NCBI GenBank assembly: GCA_963575745.1
Contig: CAUYUJ010021047.1
Coordinates: 1 to 30,000, forward strand
Length of the DNA: 30,000 nucleotides
Source of the DNA: Prorocentrum cordatum
Lineage: Eukaryota > Sar > Dinophyceae > Prorocentrales > Prorocentraceae
Reading direction: 5' to 3'
Part shown: positions 20,609 through 29,671 of the stretch, piece after piece
How the letters are laid out: each line of letters begins with the position of its first letter
Position numbering within the stretch: position 1 is the first letter of the stretch
Made by a program: the position numbers and the translations under genes
Notes under the pieces: generated by a model
Told to the model about the DNA's origin: nothing
The model's database searches: none
What the model saw: only the letters and a program-made list of their open reading frames with translations

Positions 20609-23600
20609 TGAGTCGTCATCATCGTCGTCGTCTGAGTCGTCATCATCGTCGTCGCTGGAGTTGTCGTAGCCGTCGTTGATCTTGTCGTTGTCGTCATCAT
20701 CGTCGTCGTCGTAGTCGTCGTCGCCACACCGTGGCATGGCAGGGTGGTGGTGCAGTGGCAACTTCTAACATCCTACACTCCTTGCGGAACGACTTGCCGA
20801 ATGACCCCAATGATGATTTTCCTCGGGCCCTCGGTAGACCGAAGCATTTCTTATAGATGGCGTCTGCATCTTTGTACACCCGGTCCATGTTGTATGCAAC
20901 CAGGTCCTCACACACAAGAAACATTTCATCTTCTGTCCGTGACAAATTCAGTGTTTTGCGTCTCGGTGTCAACAGCCAGGTGTTCACTTTCGAAAGGATT
21001 TGCTCAATCCCACTCGTTGTGCAACCCTTCCACGCTGCAAATCTCAACAAAACCGGAAGGAGAGCGTCGGTCGGATGAACTGTTCGCGTGCTACTGTGCA
21101 TGGGACGCTTGATAACGGCCTCCTTCCACGATTCCATAGAACTTGCACCGGCATTGTCTCGCTTGGCTGCCATGGCCAATGGGAGATAATCATAGAATTG
21201 ATCTACCAACTGAGTTGCATCAACACAACAAGCTGCAGCAAGACGTTGGAACGCGTGTGTAAATCCCACCAGCCTTCTGGGCGTCGGCGTCGGTAGTTTT
21301 CCCCTTCGGGCCACAGGTTGGCTCCGAGAGGACTTCCAGAGAGAGTCCAATATAGCCTCCAATATAGCTTAAGATAGCGCAAGATGCTTCAAGATGGCTC
21401 CGAAGATGCTCGAAGCCGCTCCAAGACCGCCCCAAGATGGTTCGAAGTGTCCCCAAAATTAGCCTGACAAAAGACCCAACCATATGCAGCTGATAATACT
21501 GCGCTTGTCAATAACCTTTTTCGGTGGAGCTCCTAGCGGCCACACAACGTGTGAGTGGTGTGACAAAACCAGTGGGGGGCGCATGCGGACTTCGCCACTG
21601 GGACCTTCGGCGGAGCCCCTTATGGTGCTACGAAACGTGTGAGGGGTCTGCCGAAATGAATGCGGGGGGCGCGTGTGGACTCAGCCACTGGGACCTTCGG
21701 CGGAGCTCCATGGGCCCACGAAACGTGTAAGGGGCGTGCCGAAATGAGTGTGGGGGGACGCGCGTGGTGTGCTCAGGACCTTTGGAGGAGCTTTATGGTG
21801 CCACGAAACGTGTGAGAGGTCTGCCGAGATTAATGTGGGGGGCGCATATGGACTCAGCTCCTGGGACCTTCGGCGGAGCTCCTATGGGGCCGCGAAGCGT
21901 GTGAGTGGTGTGCCGAAATGAATGTGGGGGACGCATGCGATGTTCAGCCTCTGGGACCTTCGGCGGAGCTCCTATGGTGCCACGAAGCGTGTGAAGGGTG
22001 TGCCGAAATGAGTGTGGGGACGTATGTGGTACTCAACCTTTGGGACCTTTGGCGGAGCTCGTGCCACGAAACGTGTGAGGGGTGTGCCGAAATTAGTATG
22101 TGGGGCGCGTGCGGACTCAGCCACTGGGACCTCCGGCGGAGTTCCTATGGTGCCACGAAGCGCGTGAGAGGTGTGCCGAAATGAGTGTGGTGTACGCATG
22201 CGGATTCAGTCTCCGGGACCTTTGGCGTGTAGCTCCAATGGTGCCACGATACATGTGGTCTGCCGAATTGAGTGTGGGGGACGCATGTGGCACTCAGCCT
22301 CTGGGTCCTTCGGCGGAGCTCCTATGGGGCCACGAAACGCGTGCGGGACGTGCCGACATGAATGCGGGGGGCGCATGCGGACTTAGCCTGTGGACATTTG
22401 GCGGAGCTCCTATAGGGCCAGGCAACGTGTGAGCGGTGTGCCGAAACAAGTGTGGGGGCGCTCCTATGGTGTGACGACACGTGCGAGGGGTCTGCCGAAA
22501 TGAGTGTGGGGGGGACCTTTGGCGTAGCTCCTATGGTGCCACGAAGCGCGTGAGGGGTGTGCCGAAATGAGTGCGGAGGGCGCATGCTGACTGAGCCTCT
22601 GGACTTTGGCGGAGCTCCTATGGTGCCGAGAAACGTGTGAGGGGCATGCCGAAATGAGTGTGGGGAGACGCATATGGCACTCAGCCTCTGGGACCTGCGG
22701 CGGAGCTCCTATTATTATGGCGCCAGCCGGAATGAGTGTGAAGAGACGCGTGTGGTACTCAGCCTCTGGGACCTTCGGTGAAGCTCCTCCTATCATGGTG
22801 CCACGAAATTTGTGAGAGGTCCGCCGGAATGAGTGCGGGGGACGCAGGTGGACTCAGCTTCTGGGACCTTCGGTTGAGCTCCTATGCGGCCGCGAAACGT
22901 GTGAGCGGTGTGCCGAAATGAGTCTGGGGGGTGCATGTGGCACTCAGCCTTTGGGCAGCCTCTGGGTCCTTCGGCGGAGTTCCCATGGCGCCACGAGTGA
23001 GCTGCCATGAGTGTGGGGGACGCATGTGGTACTCAGCCTCTGGGACCTTCAGCGGAGGTCCTGCCTATGATGCCACGAAACGTGCGAGAGGTGTGCCGAA
23101 ATGAGCGCGGGGGGCGCCTCGGGGACCTTTGGCGTAGCTCCTATGGTGCCACGAGACGTGTGAGGGTTGTGCCGATATGAATGTGTGAACGTATGTGAGG
23201 GTGTGCCGAAACGAATGTGTGGGGCGCATGTGGCATTGAGCCTCTGGGGCCTTCGGCGGAGCTCCTATGGTGCCACGAAGCGTGTGAGGGGTGTGCCGAA
23301 ACGAATGTGGGGGGCGCATGTGGTACTCAGCCTCTGGGACCTTCGGCGGATCTGCTATGGTGCCACGAATCGTGCGAGGGGTGAGCCAAAATGAATTATG
23401 GGGGACGCATGTGGTCTTCAGCCACTGGGACCTCCGGCGGACCTCACATGGGCCACGAAGCGTGTGAGGGGTGTTCCGGAATGAGTGCGGGGGACGCATG
23501 TGGCACTCAGCTTCTGGCACCTTCGGCGGAGCGCCTATGGTGCCGCGAAACTAGTAAGGGCCTGCCAAAATGAATGTGGGGAGCGCATGTGGTACCCAGC

Positions 23601-26600
23601 CTCTTGGGACCTTCGGTTGAGCTCCTATGGGGCCACGAAACATATGAGGGGTGCGCCGAAATGTGCGTGCGGAAGACGCATGTGGACTCAGCCACCGGGA
23701 TCTTCAGCGGATCTGCCTATGGTGCCACGAAACGCGTGAGGGGGGGCGCCGAAATAAGCGTGGATCATGAGAGGACCCAACACCACAGGATGGTTGGGAA
23801 AAACCAACACGCTTCAAACCATTAGGACAATACCTGATTTTGGCTTTCTCACCTTCGCGCTTCCGACGCCCACCCAAAGCCTCAGGGTAGCTCCCAGATG
23901 GCCCAAGATAGCCCCACGAGAGGCCCAAGATCGCCCCAAGGCAGCCCCGAGAGCATCAAAGTACCCAAGGGCGGCCCAATAGCGCTCCAAGAGGAGGCTT
24001 GGGGGGGGCCTGAGGGGGGGAATGCTAACTCCACCCCTCTGTGATCAACGCCCTCCAAAAATGGCCCAACAGACGTCTACCCGCCCGCCCGCGAGGCCCA
24101 AGAACCCGCCAAACCGTCTCAAGATACTTCCAAGACGCCACCGGGAGGAAGAGGAAGCGAAGGAGGAGGAGGAGGAGGAGGAGAATGAGGAGGAGAAGGA
24201 GGAAGAGGAGAAAGAGGAAGAGGATACTAACAACTGCCGACGGCGGGGATGGGCTGATGATGTGGACACGCGAAGCGTCAACAATGTGTCAACTGCCCCA
24301 GACGCGAGCCCAGAAATGAGATTGCCGTTGCATTCGCGATTGTCCAAGTGAAACACCTCAAAACTTCTTAAGATATCCCACTGAGGAAATTCTGCGTTCA
24401 TTACTTCTAGTGATAAGGCTGCAAAGCTCGCCATTCTCGAAATACATCTATTGACCACGTCGTCGCTCAGGCCGCGTGCGTTTCCGACTTGCTTGACGGC
24501 CCCATTCGGAAGAAGGTACGTGCGGACTTTCGATAAGTGTTGCAGCATGCAGTAAGTGTAGCCCAAGTTTTTGCACCCACCACGCACAAACAAAAAGTCA
24601 ACGCGTTGTTGATACTCAGAACATATGCGGCCGATCTGTGATATGTCGTATGCTTCGGTATCGAAAAATCGCAAATGCATAGTCGATTCATCTCCAGCGT
24701 CTGCAAGCATGGCGGCTAGCATGGAGCGCTCATCATTCATCCAATCCATAAACTCAGCTGCCGCCTTCCCTTCCTTCCGATCCTTCCGTAGGATTATAAT
24801 CTCTTGCGCGAGCACCATGAACGCGTCGTGATGAAGAACAAATCGGCCGAGAGGAGTCTGGGATGATTCCATTCTACGTTTGGCTGCACGCACGCTCCTC
24901 ACACGACCAGCGCTGTCAGGCGCTGGATTATCTCTTATATCAGCTATCAACTTCTCGAAGCGCGATTTGAACACATCGCTGTGATGGATTATCTTCAGGA
25001 ACTTCATAACAGCATTGCACACATCATTTAACACATCATCTGCTTTCCATGGCCGGGTGGTCTTCCTCAGGGGGAGGCGGCATCATTTACATCTCACGAG
25101 GAGTTTTGAGGCGAGACTGGGGCGGGGGGGGGAAGGGGGCAGGGGGGGGGGAGAGGAGGGGGAGGAGGAGGAGGAGGAGGAGGAGGAGGAGAAGGAGGGG
25201 GATGAATGGGAAGGGGAGGGCGAGAACGTGGAAAGGGAGGGGCAGAAGGAGGAGGACGAATGGGCTGGGAAGTAGGAAGGAAATGAAACGCTCTCCCCCT
25301 GAAGCCGTTTGAGACGGGGGGCGGCGCGGAGCAGAAGAGAGGGGCCCCCTGTGTCGACGTCGACGCCAACTGGGCTGAACGACGTCGACATCGACATTAC
25401 CACCGTCGCCGTCATCGTCGTCGTCGTCACCCGACGTCCTGGGGCCAAAGTTTTGAAAACTGTGAACGTTCCCGCTGTCCAGAGCCGCCTATTTTTCCGA
25501 TCTCCTCTTCTTCGTCCGCCAGGTCCTCCTCCACCATGCGCCTCCTCTCCTCCTCCTCCTCCTCCTCCTCCTCCTCCTCCTCCTCCTCCTCCTTCTAGCT
25601 ATTTTGGTCCTTCGAGCGGCGTGGGTGGGATCCCGGACCTGGACGATCAAGTTTGGAAGCACGGCCTTCATGCGTTGGACCAAGGTGCGAACACCCGCAG
25701 GACCCATGGACCTCACGGCCGCCAACTCGTCCGTGGCCGCGTCGGTGCCAAAGATCTCCACTTTGGTTTTGAAATGTTTGATCAAATCGACTCTCGGGTT
25801 CGGACTTGGCACAGATGATGGCCCTAGCTTCTGGCGGCGTGGAGGGTCCGCGAAGTACGTGCAGAAACGTCTAATGATACGCCCAGCCCCTGAGAGGCCT
25901 TGAAGCGCATGCAAGTCTTAACCCACAGTCAAAACCAAACGACCCAAAATCGCAGGTGCGAGCTTTGACACATACCACCGTTCCCCCATTGCGTCGCGGC
26001 GCAGCCTTATTGGATGCGGTCGGTGGTCCTAGCGATGCCCTCAGCGCCCCCGCCCTCCTCCACCTGGTCCCCGACGCCCAACACCCCTTTGAAGACGTTC
26101 ATGTGGCGGTCTGATATGGAGTAGCGCATGAGGAGACGTGCACCACTACCATCTTGGTATAAAGCTATCGAATCAGCCTTGGCGAGTCTCTCTCTGGCCT
26201 GGAATCGCATCGCCTCTGCAAGGGCGAATTCGAGTCTACCGAGTTTTTTCCTGCCAACCTTGTCCAACTCTTTCGTGATCTGATGTAATGATCCACCCCC
26301 TCTTCGCTTCTGCAATACTTTCTCCAACAACTCACGGTTAAGTTGCCGTCGAGGGGGGGCCGGAGTTCCGTTTTGATGGGCCGAAGCTTTCTGATGCTCG
26401 TGAGTCTGTTCATGCCGGAGTAGGTTGCATATTTGGAGCTCTGCGCCCCCCGGTCTGACTGCACACCTGCCATATGCCGTCTTCACGCCAGCAGTCTTGC
26501 ATATCATCCAGGCCCTTGAAGGCCAATGAGCGCATCGACGAAACGATAGGCTAGATCGCTCGCAGAAGCAGCGAGTGAGTTTGGCGGGCGATGTTGGAGA

Positions 26601-27059
26601 TAAGCAAACATTGCCTCGCCGATTCTGTTGGAGATGGGGCCCGCGGGAAGGCGAAGCCGCTGGGATTGAACATCCTATTCCAAGTAGCTGAGACTTCGAC
26701 CACATGCCGATCAACCAATGGTCCTGAGGTCTGTCGGGATCAGTTCGAAGACGCTGTCCCCATTTCGGGCCCAACTTGATGAATGAACATGTACTGCAAT
26801 TCCGGGTGCGGCACGATACCAGATGCTCAGCCTCCTGGATATACATCCGACGTTTGTTGAACAGAAGGGGACCACAACCGGGCTGAAGGAAAGCATGTGT
26901 TGAGGAACTACCGCCTGAGATTGCCGGGGGCTCTGTCTTCACATCAGACGTCACTGATCGTTTCACCACCTTGCGAGGCGGCGTCTCTACGACGGCAGAC
27001 CCACATGATGGCGCTGCGCTAACAACTGACTCTGACGGAAATTCCCAAGACAGATCCAT
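18429..27059 (-). CDS. Gene 4: dinoflagellate-expanded transposase-like protein, five exons, about 1,160 codons
   Basis: Proposed exons are 27059-26018, 25898-25610, 25065-24310, 21273-20730 and 19283-18429. All phases agree and the spliced length is a multiple of three. Order of features: a Cys-rich region (CRTRNCSTCSFIKLGPKWG, then LGIGC); a Cys/His motif (LQICNLLRHEQTHEHQK) resembling TTF/BED-type fingers; SIALYQDGSGARLLMR; HFKTKVEIFGTDAATDE; LPNLIVQVRDPTHAARR joined across an intron to TRPWKADDVLNDV; a long helical region; and a C-terminal segment that may be BRCT-like. I recall this order, including the 'RDPxHAxR' motif, from a very large family of uncharacterised Symbiodiniaceae predictions. 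A hAT-like origin is inference, from a zinc finger followed by spaced acidic residues in an RNase-H-like layout. The frames are open, so it is either domesticated or a recent copy. No terminal inverted repeats were found around the gene. Confidence 0.75.
19660..19990 (-). pseudogene. Possible exon or gene relic in Gene 4 intron 4
   Basis: A minus-strand open stretch reads SEDVWICAPCLRPPMRPGDT, LLMYVMPPWGVLDGAIWGRQ and TSHENIWGATTGRKRR with moderately high third-position GC. It has no clear start and runs into a poly-A/T block upstream. It could be a skipped exon, a nested gene fragment or chance. Confidence 0.3.
20003..20040. repeat. T18 followed by A11 and A8: homopolymer inverted repeat
   Basis: Eighteen T (20003-20020) are directly followed by eleven A (20021-20031), one G and eight A. 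This is self-complementary with no loop. Confidence 0.9.
20568..20722. repeat. GTC/GTCATC microsatellite
   Basis: Starts with a pure GTC run (about 20571-20608), then alternates with GAGTCGTCATCATC blocks. It lies at the donor side of Gene 4 intron 4; reading through gives poly-Asp or poly-Arg artefacts. Confidence 0.85.
20730..21273 (-). CDS. Gene 4 exon 4
   Basis: Begins in phase 2 after AG at 21275-21274, at the other end of Element 2; its first residues (LVGF) are encoded by sequence shared with Element 1. It continues with QRLAAACCVDATQLVDQFYD and ends in phase 0, most simply at ACG|GTGTGG (20730/20729). GAA|GTTGCC, 36 bp upstream, would also fit. Confidence 0.75.
21525..23765 (+). repeat. 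~90-bp satellite array, about 25 monomers, opposite orientation to Element 1
   Basis: Monomers read GGACCTTCGGCGGAGCTCCT, ATGGTGCCACGAAACGTGTG, AGGGGTGTGCCGAAATGAGT and GGGGGACGCATGTGGTACTC. This is the reverse complement of the 10390-12450 monomer. Several monomers are shortened (for example near 22480 and 23000). Open frames here are period artefacts. Confidence 0.9.
24145..24225. repeat. GGA-rich tract in the right flank of Element 2
   Basis: Follows CCAAGACGCCACCGGGAGGA. Element 1 has the same arrangement, with a shorter GGA tract at 13033-13072, so the repeat belongs to the element. Confidence 0.8.
24310..25065 (-). CDS. Gene 4 exon 3: TRPWKADDVLNDV and helical region
   Basis: The acceptor AG at 25067-25066 is followed by G. 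The exon codes for about 250 residues, including RAAKRRMESSQTPLGRFVLH and CSEYQQRVDFLFVRGG, and ends in phase 2 at TCTGG|GCTCGC, the boundary of Element 2. The 545-bp intron before it carries GGA and CTC tracts. Confidence 0.8.
25118..25594. other. Gene 4 intron 2 content: purine tract, then CTC microsatellite
   Basis: Plus-strand GGGGGG/GGA purine tract at 25118-25260, mixed sequence with CGTCGTCGTC at 25380-25435, and a CTC run at 25530-25591. Two opposite-sense triplet tracts thus lie in one 545-bp intron. The Pro- and Arg-rich frames are artefacts. Confidence 0.7.
25610..25898 (-). CDS. Gene 4 exon 2: FGTDAATDE and RDPTHAARR block
   Basis: The acceptor AG at 25900-25899 is followed by G. 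The intron from 26017 is 119 bp and starts with GC. The exon ends in phase 2 after CGAAG at 25610, where the intron would begin with GA at 25609. No GT or GC gives the same phase without losing the family motif. Confidence 0.75.
25899..26017 (-). other. Gene 4 intron 1, GC donor
   Basis: 119 bp, GC at 26017-26016 and AG at 25900-25899, phase 1 on both sides. It has no microsatellite, unlike the other introns. Reading through would meet the TAA at 26009-26007. Confidence 0.65.
26018..27059 (-). CDS. Gene 4 exon 1: zinc-finger region and first acidic motif
   Basis: The ATG at 27059-27057 (MDLSWEFPSES) is the first in frame; the frame upstream opens only with TTG. The exon ends at 26018 in phase 1 before a GC donor. 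Open frame continues throughout. However, 26670-26515 has poorer codon use, and motif spacing suggests a hidden intron between LGIGC and MICKTAGVKTAYGR. I could not find boundaries in matching phase. Confidence 0.7.
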
Positions 27060-27104
27060 GATGGGCAATCTTTCCCAACGTGTTTGAGCCAAAATGGCTG
27101 TTCA

Positions 27105-27255
27105 CAGAGATGCCACTGTCCCAAGATAATTCCCAAAGATCCCATGAGAGTCAAGCTTTTCCCAAATATGCCACTGTCCCAAGATAACTCCCACAGATGC
27201 CACTGTCCCAAGATAATTCCCAAGATAATTCCCAAAGATCCCAAAGGTCCACGGG
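27105..27255. repeat. Short interspersed repeat directly upstream of Gene 4
   Basis: TGCCACTGTCCCAAG occurs at about 27110, 27169 and 27196, mixed with several copies of AAGATAATTCCCAAAGATCC-like text. It ends 45 bp before the Gene 4 ATG, so it occupies the expected promoter/5'-leader position. Confidence 0.85.
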
Positions 27256-27289
27256 CAGCCAAATGACCAATATTTCATTGGCAGGGCGC

Positions 27290-27480
27290 CGGGGGAGCGG
27301 CGCGAGGGGGGCCATGATTTGGCCGCGAGGGGCCATGATGGGATGGGAGCCGTGAGGGTAATGTGAGCCGACAGGGACCATGCTGGGGCGAGGGCCGCGG
27401 GGGGCCATGATGGGAGCCGTGAGGGGGGAGTGGAACCGCGATGGGGGAGCGGGCGTGAGGGGGGGCATGCAAAGGACCGC
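27290..27480. repeat. G-rich degenerate repeat (GGGGCCATGATGGGAGCCGTGAGG type)
   Basis: GGCCATGATGGGA and GAGCCGTGAGGG recur with variation at about 27328-27358 and 27402-27427, plus weaker copies. Strong G bias on the plus strand. No gene. Confidence 0.75.
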
Positions 27481-27536
27481 GGTGCGGCCATGCGGCTTTC
27501 CAGCAACTTTGGCGTGCCTATTCGTTCCTCTTCGTA

Positions 27537-27640
27537 TCTCCTCCTCCTCCTCCTCCTCCTCCCCCTCCTCCTTCTCCTCATCCTCCAACTCGTCCTCCAA
27601 CTCCTCCTCCTCATCATTCAACTCCTCCTCCTGATCATTC
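27537..27640. repeat. CTC-rich tract
   Basis: CTCCTC runs interspersed with AACTCCTC and ATCATT on the plus strand, in the intergenic space between Genes 4 and 5. The Ser/Leu-rich frames are artefacts. Confidence 0.8.
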
Positions 27641-27814
27641 TTGGTTCAAGTTCTCTCAACCAATCCAACCTGGCGGTGACAGTTGCGACGGATGAACAAC
27701 TGCGATGATATTCAACTACATTTGGTATCAACCCCAAGATCAACGACGTTGCAACGTGCGATCAAAGCCGACCGCTGCAAGACACTAGCACGCGCAGTGT
27801 CCAATAATAAACTG

Positions 27815-28110
27815 GAATATCGCTCTGAATCCGCAGCTTCGAGACAGATGGAACAGCCGAGACCGCGGGTGCTGGAAGATCGCTCCGAATCCGCAATTGC
27901 GAGACAGATAATCTAACAGGATCTGTTGCCGCGAGACTGGTGCAATGCCAAGCGAGCAACACTGAAACTGAAGATGCAATGCCGAGCGATCAACGCTGAA
28001 ACTTAAAGCGACCACTTGCAACCTGAATCAAGTCTTCGCCGCCCAAGTACTATGATTCCGCACCCGCGAGACAAATGCAATGCCAAGCGAGCAACACTGA
28101 AACTCTAGTC
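27815..28110. repeat. Interspersed direct repeats beside the 3' end of Gene 5
   Basis: TGCAATGCCAAGCGAGCAAC and close variants occur at about 27930, 27974 and 28076, each followed by ACTGAAACT. GAATCCGC followed by TTGCGAGACAGAT- or TTCGAGACAGAT-like text occurs near 27828 and 27889. AGTCTTCGCCGCCCAAGT (about 28030) nearly repeats the last codons and stop of Gene 5 (28106 onward), so part of the gene end is duplicated downstream. Confidence 0.75.
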
Positions 28111-29463
28111 TTCGCCACCCAAGTTCTCTAACGCATTCATCCTGCGCAACTGGTTCAACCTGTAAATCGGAGGGCCCCTGTGCGCTGGTGACTCAGAAGA
28201 AGACGACGACTCCGAGTACATGTCACTGAGGGTGGGCGAAGACTTGTCATGAAACAAACTCTTCTTGACTGACGAGGCCGCCGTGGAGCTGCTGGCACCA
28301 CTCGCGTTGGTCATCCAACCGCCGTACGGGTCCTCGATGGCGGGCGAGGGCGATCCACCGGGCGGCGAGGGCGACCCGACCGCGGGCGGCTTGACAGGCG
28401 GCGTGAGAGGAGCCACTGATGACTGGTCACTGGCGCCAACTTCCGCCTTTGGCTCGATCACAGGCGCATCCTGAATCATCAACGGAGCCTTCGGCTCTGG
28501 CACGGCCACTGCCGCATCCTCAATCATCAGCAGAGCCTTCGGCTTTGGCACGGCCGCTGCTGCATCCTCAATCATCAGCGGAGCCTTCGGCTGCGGCACG
28601 GCCATCGGCGCATCCTCAATCATCAGAGCCTTCGGCTTCGGCACGGCTGGCGAGGCCACGCGCTTCGCCTTCGGCATCGGCACGGCCGCTTGCGAGGCCT
28701 TGCGCTTCGTCGCCTTCGGCTTGGCCAGCGGCTGAGGCGCAGGCGGCCCTGGCGCAGGAGGGGGCAGCGCCAGCAGCGGCGGCGGCGCCTTGGCCTTCGG
28801 GGGCGGCGCCAGCCGCACGGGGTCCTCGCCCCTGGCCAGGCGCTGTAGCACGAACCTGTGGAGAAGTCGCAATATGTCTCAGTTTCCTCCTCCTCCTCCT
28901 CCTCATCATCCTCCTCCTCCGCCTACTTGTCCTCCTCCTCCGCCTCCTCATCCTCCTCCTCCGCCGCCGCCGCCGTCGTCCTCCTCCTCGCCCTCTTCCA
29001 TTTCTTCCTCTTCCTCTTTTTGTTCTATCTTCATCCTCGCCCTCCTTCTCTCTCTCCTCGCTCCTCCTCCTCCTCCTCCTCCTCCCCACTCCTCCTCATC
29101 CTTCTTCCTCCCATTTTCTTCTCTCGCACCTCCTGTAGCAGCCAATCTCCGCCGAACCAGGGCAGAGCTTCTGTAGCGGGTCGGTCAAGTTGCCGGACGC
29201 CCGCAACCACGCCCCGCACTGAGTGCAGAAGATGATATTCAAGTTGGAACCCAGCACCCGGACGTCACGGTGCGTGCTGTGGACGATGCCGAGAAGAGGG
29301 TGCCCCCTGGGCGTGAGCCACTGGGTTTCAGCACTCGGCGCGATGCTCCACCCTTCAGGCCTCACCGCGAAGCCATTCGCGAAGCGCAGAGAGTACTGCT
29401 GCGGCGACCTGTCTCTGGACATATCCGCCAGGCGCACTGTCTGCTGTGTCGGGCCAACGCGTG
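28105..29463 (-). CDS. Gene 5: CxxC cysteine-motif protein with Pro/Lys-rich repeats, 3' two exons
   Basis: Exons 29463-29130 and 28855-28105 (TAG stop) join in phase 2 across a canonical GT...AG|G intron. The first contains NIIFCTQCGAWLRASGNL followed by LQKLCPGSAEIGCYRR; the second opens FVLQRLARGEDPVRL. This C-x2-C-G-x-W ... C ... L-x-R-L-x-x-G-x-x-P arrangement is one I recall as recurrent in dinoflagellate predictions, perhaps a small zinc-binding module (inference). The second exon then has Pro/Lys/Ala-rich sequence with four to five repeats of about 18 residues (MIEDAAxAVPKPKAP type) and a Ser-rich tail. It is probably disordered and nuclear (inference from composition). The 5' exons are not resolved; the frame stays open upstream of the proposed acceptor at 29465-29464. 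Function unknown. Confidence 0.7.
28875..29115. repeat. CTC/TCC tract filling the Gene 5 intron
   Basis: Nearly pure CTCCTC and CCTCC sequence on the plus strand between the two Gene 5 exons, so the coding-strand intron is purine-rich. The opposite polarity occurs in methyltransferase intron 2, so triplet strand is not fixed relative to transcription. Confidence 0.85.
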
Positions 29464-29594
29464 CTGGGGCAAGACGACAGAAACAAATTTGAGCCGACAC
29501 GGGCTCCGATGAGGGGGCCGAAGGGGGCACGGGGGCCATGAGAGGCCAGCCCCAGAGTTTGCGGGCCCCCAGGCCAGGGAGACCTTGAACGCAA

Positions 29595-29665
29595 ACAGAT
29601 GTGCCCAACCAATACCAACCAACCGCATACTTATGCCAACCAACCAATGCCAACCAACCAGCCAG
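29595..29665. repeat. CCAACCAA tandem repeat
   Basis: ACCAACCAA and ATGCCAACCAACC units repeat several times. The segment lies upstream of the Gene 5 exon and is probably intronic. Confidence 0.8.
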
Positions 29666-29671
29666 GAGGCA

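Larger units (their letters stand above)
19284..20729. other. Gene 4 intron 4, repeat-rich
   Basis: 1,446 bp between phase-compatible exon ends. Holds, left to right, an A-rich stretch (19405-19545), a C-rich G-poor stretch (19555-19640), a possible exon relic (19660-19990), a T18/A11 hairpin (20003-20031), GGA/GGC-rich sequence, a short stretch resembling the end of the Element 2 core (about 20290-20330), and a GTC microsatellite (20568-20722). Confidence 0.6.
21264..24311. mobile_element. Element 2: composite satellite-bearing element acting as Gene 4 intron 3
   Basis: The left flank (21264-21474) and right flank (23799-24311) match those of Element 1 in the same orientation: CCCACCAGCC start, CCGCCCCAAGATGGTTCGAA, CAGGGTAGCTCCCAGATGGC, ACACGCGAAGCGTCAACAAT. 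The core (21475-23798) has a perfect 9-bp terminal inverted repeat, CCCAACCAT at 21475-21483 and ATGGTTGGG at 23790-23798, and is inverted relative to Element 1. On the minus strand the element starts at a GC donor (24309-24308) and ends at an AG acceptor (21275-21274). Both exon ends are phase 2, giving a 3,036-bp intron. No protein is encoded inside. Confidence 0.8.
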
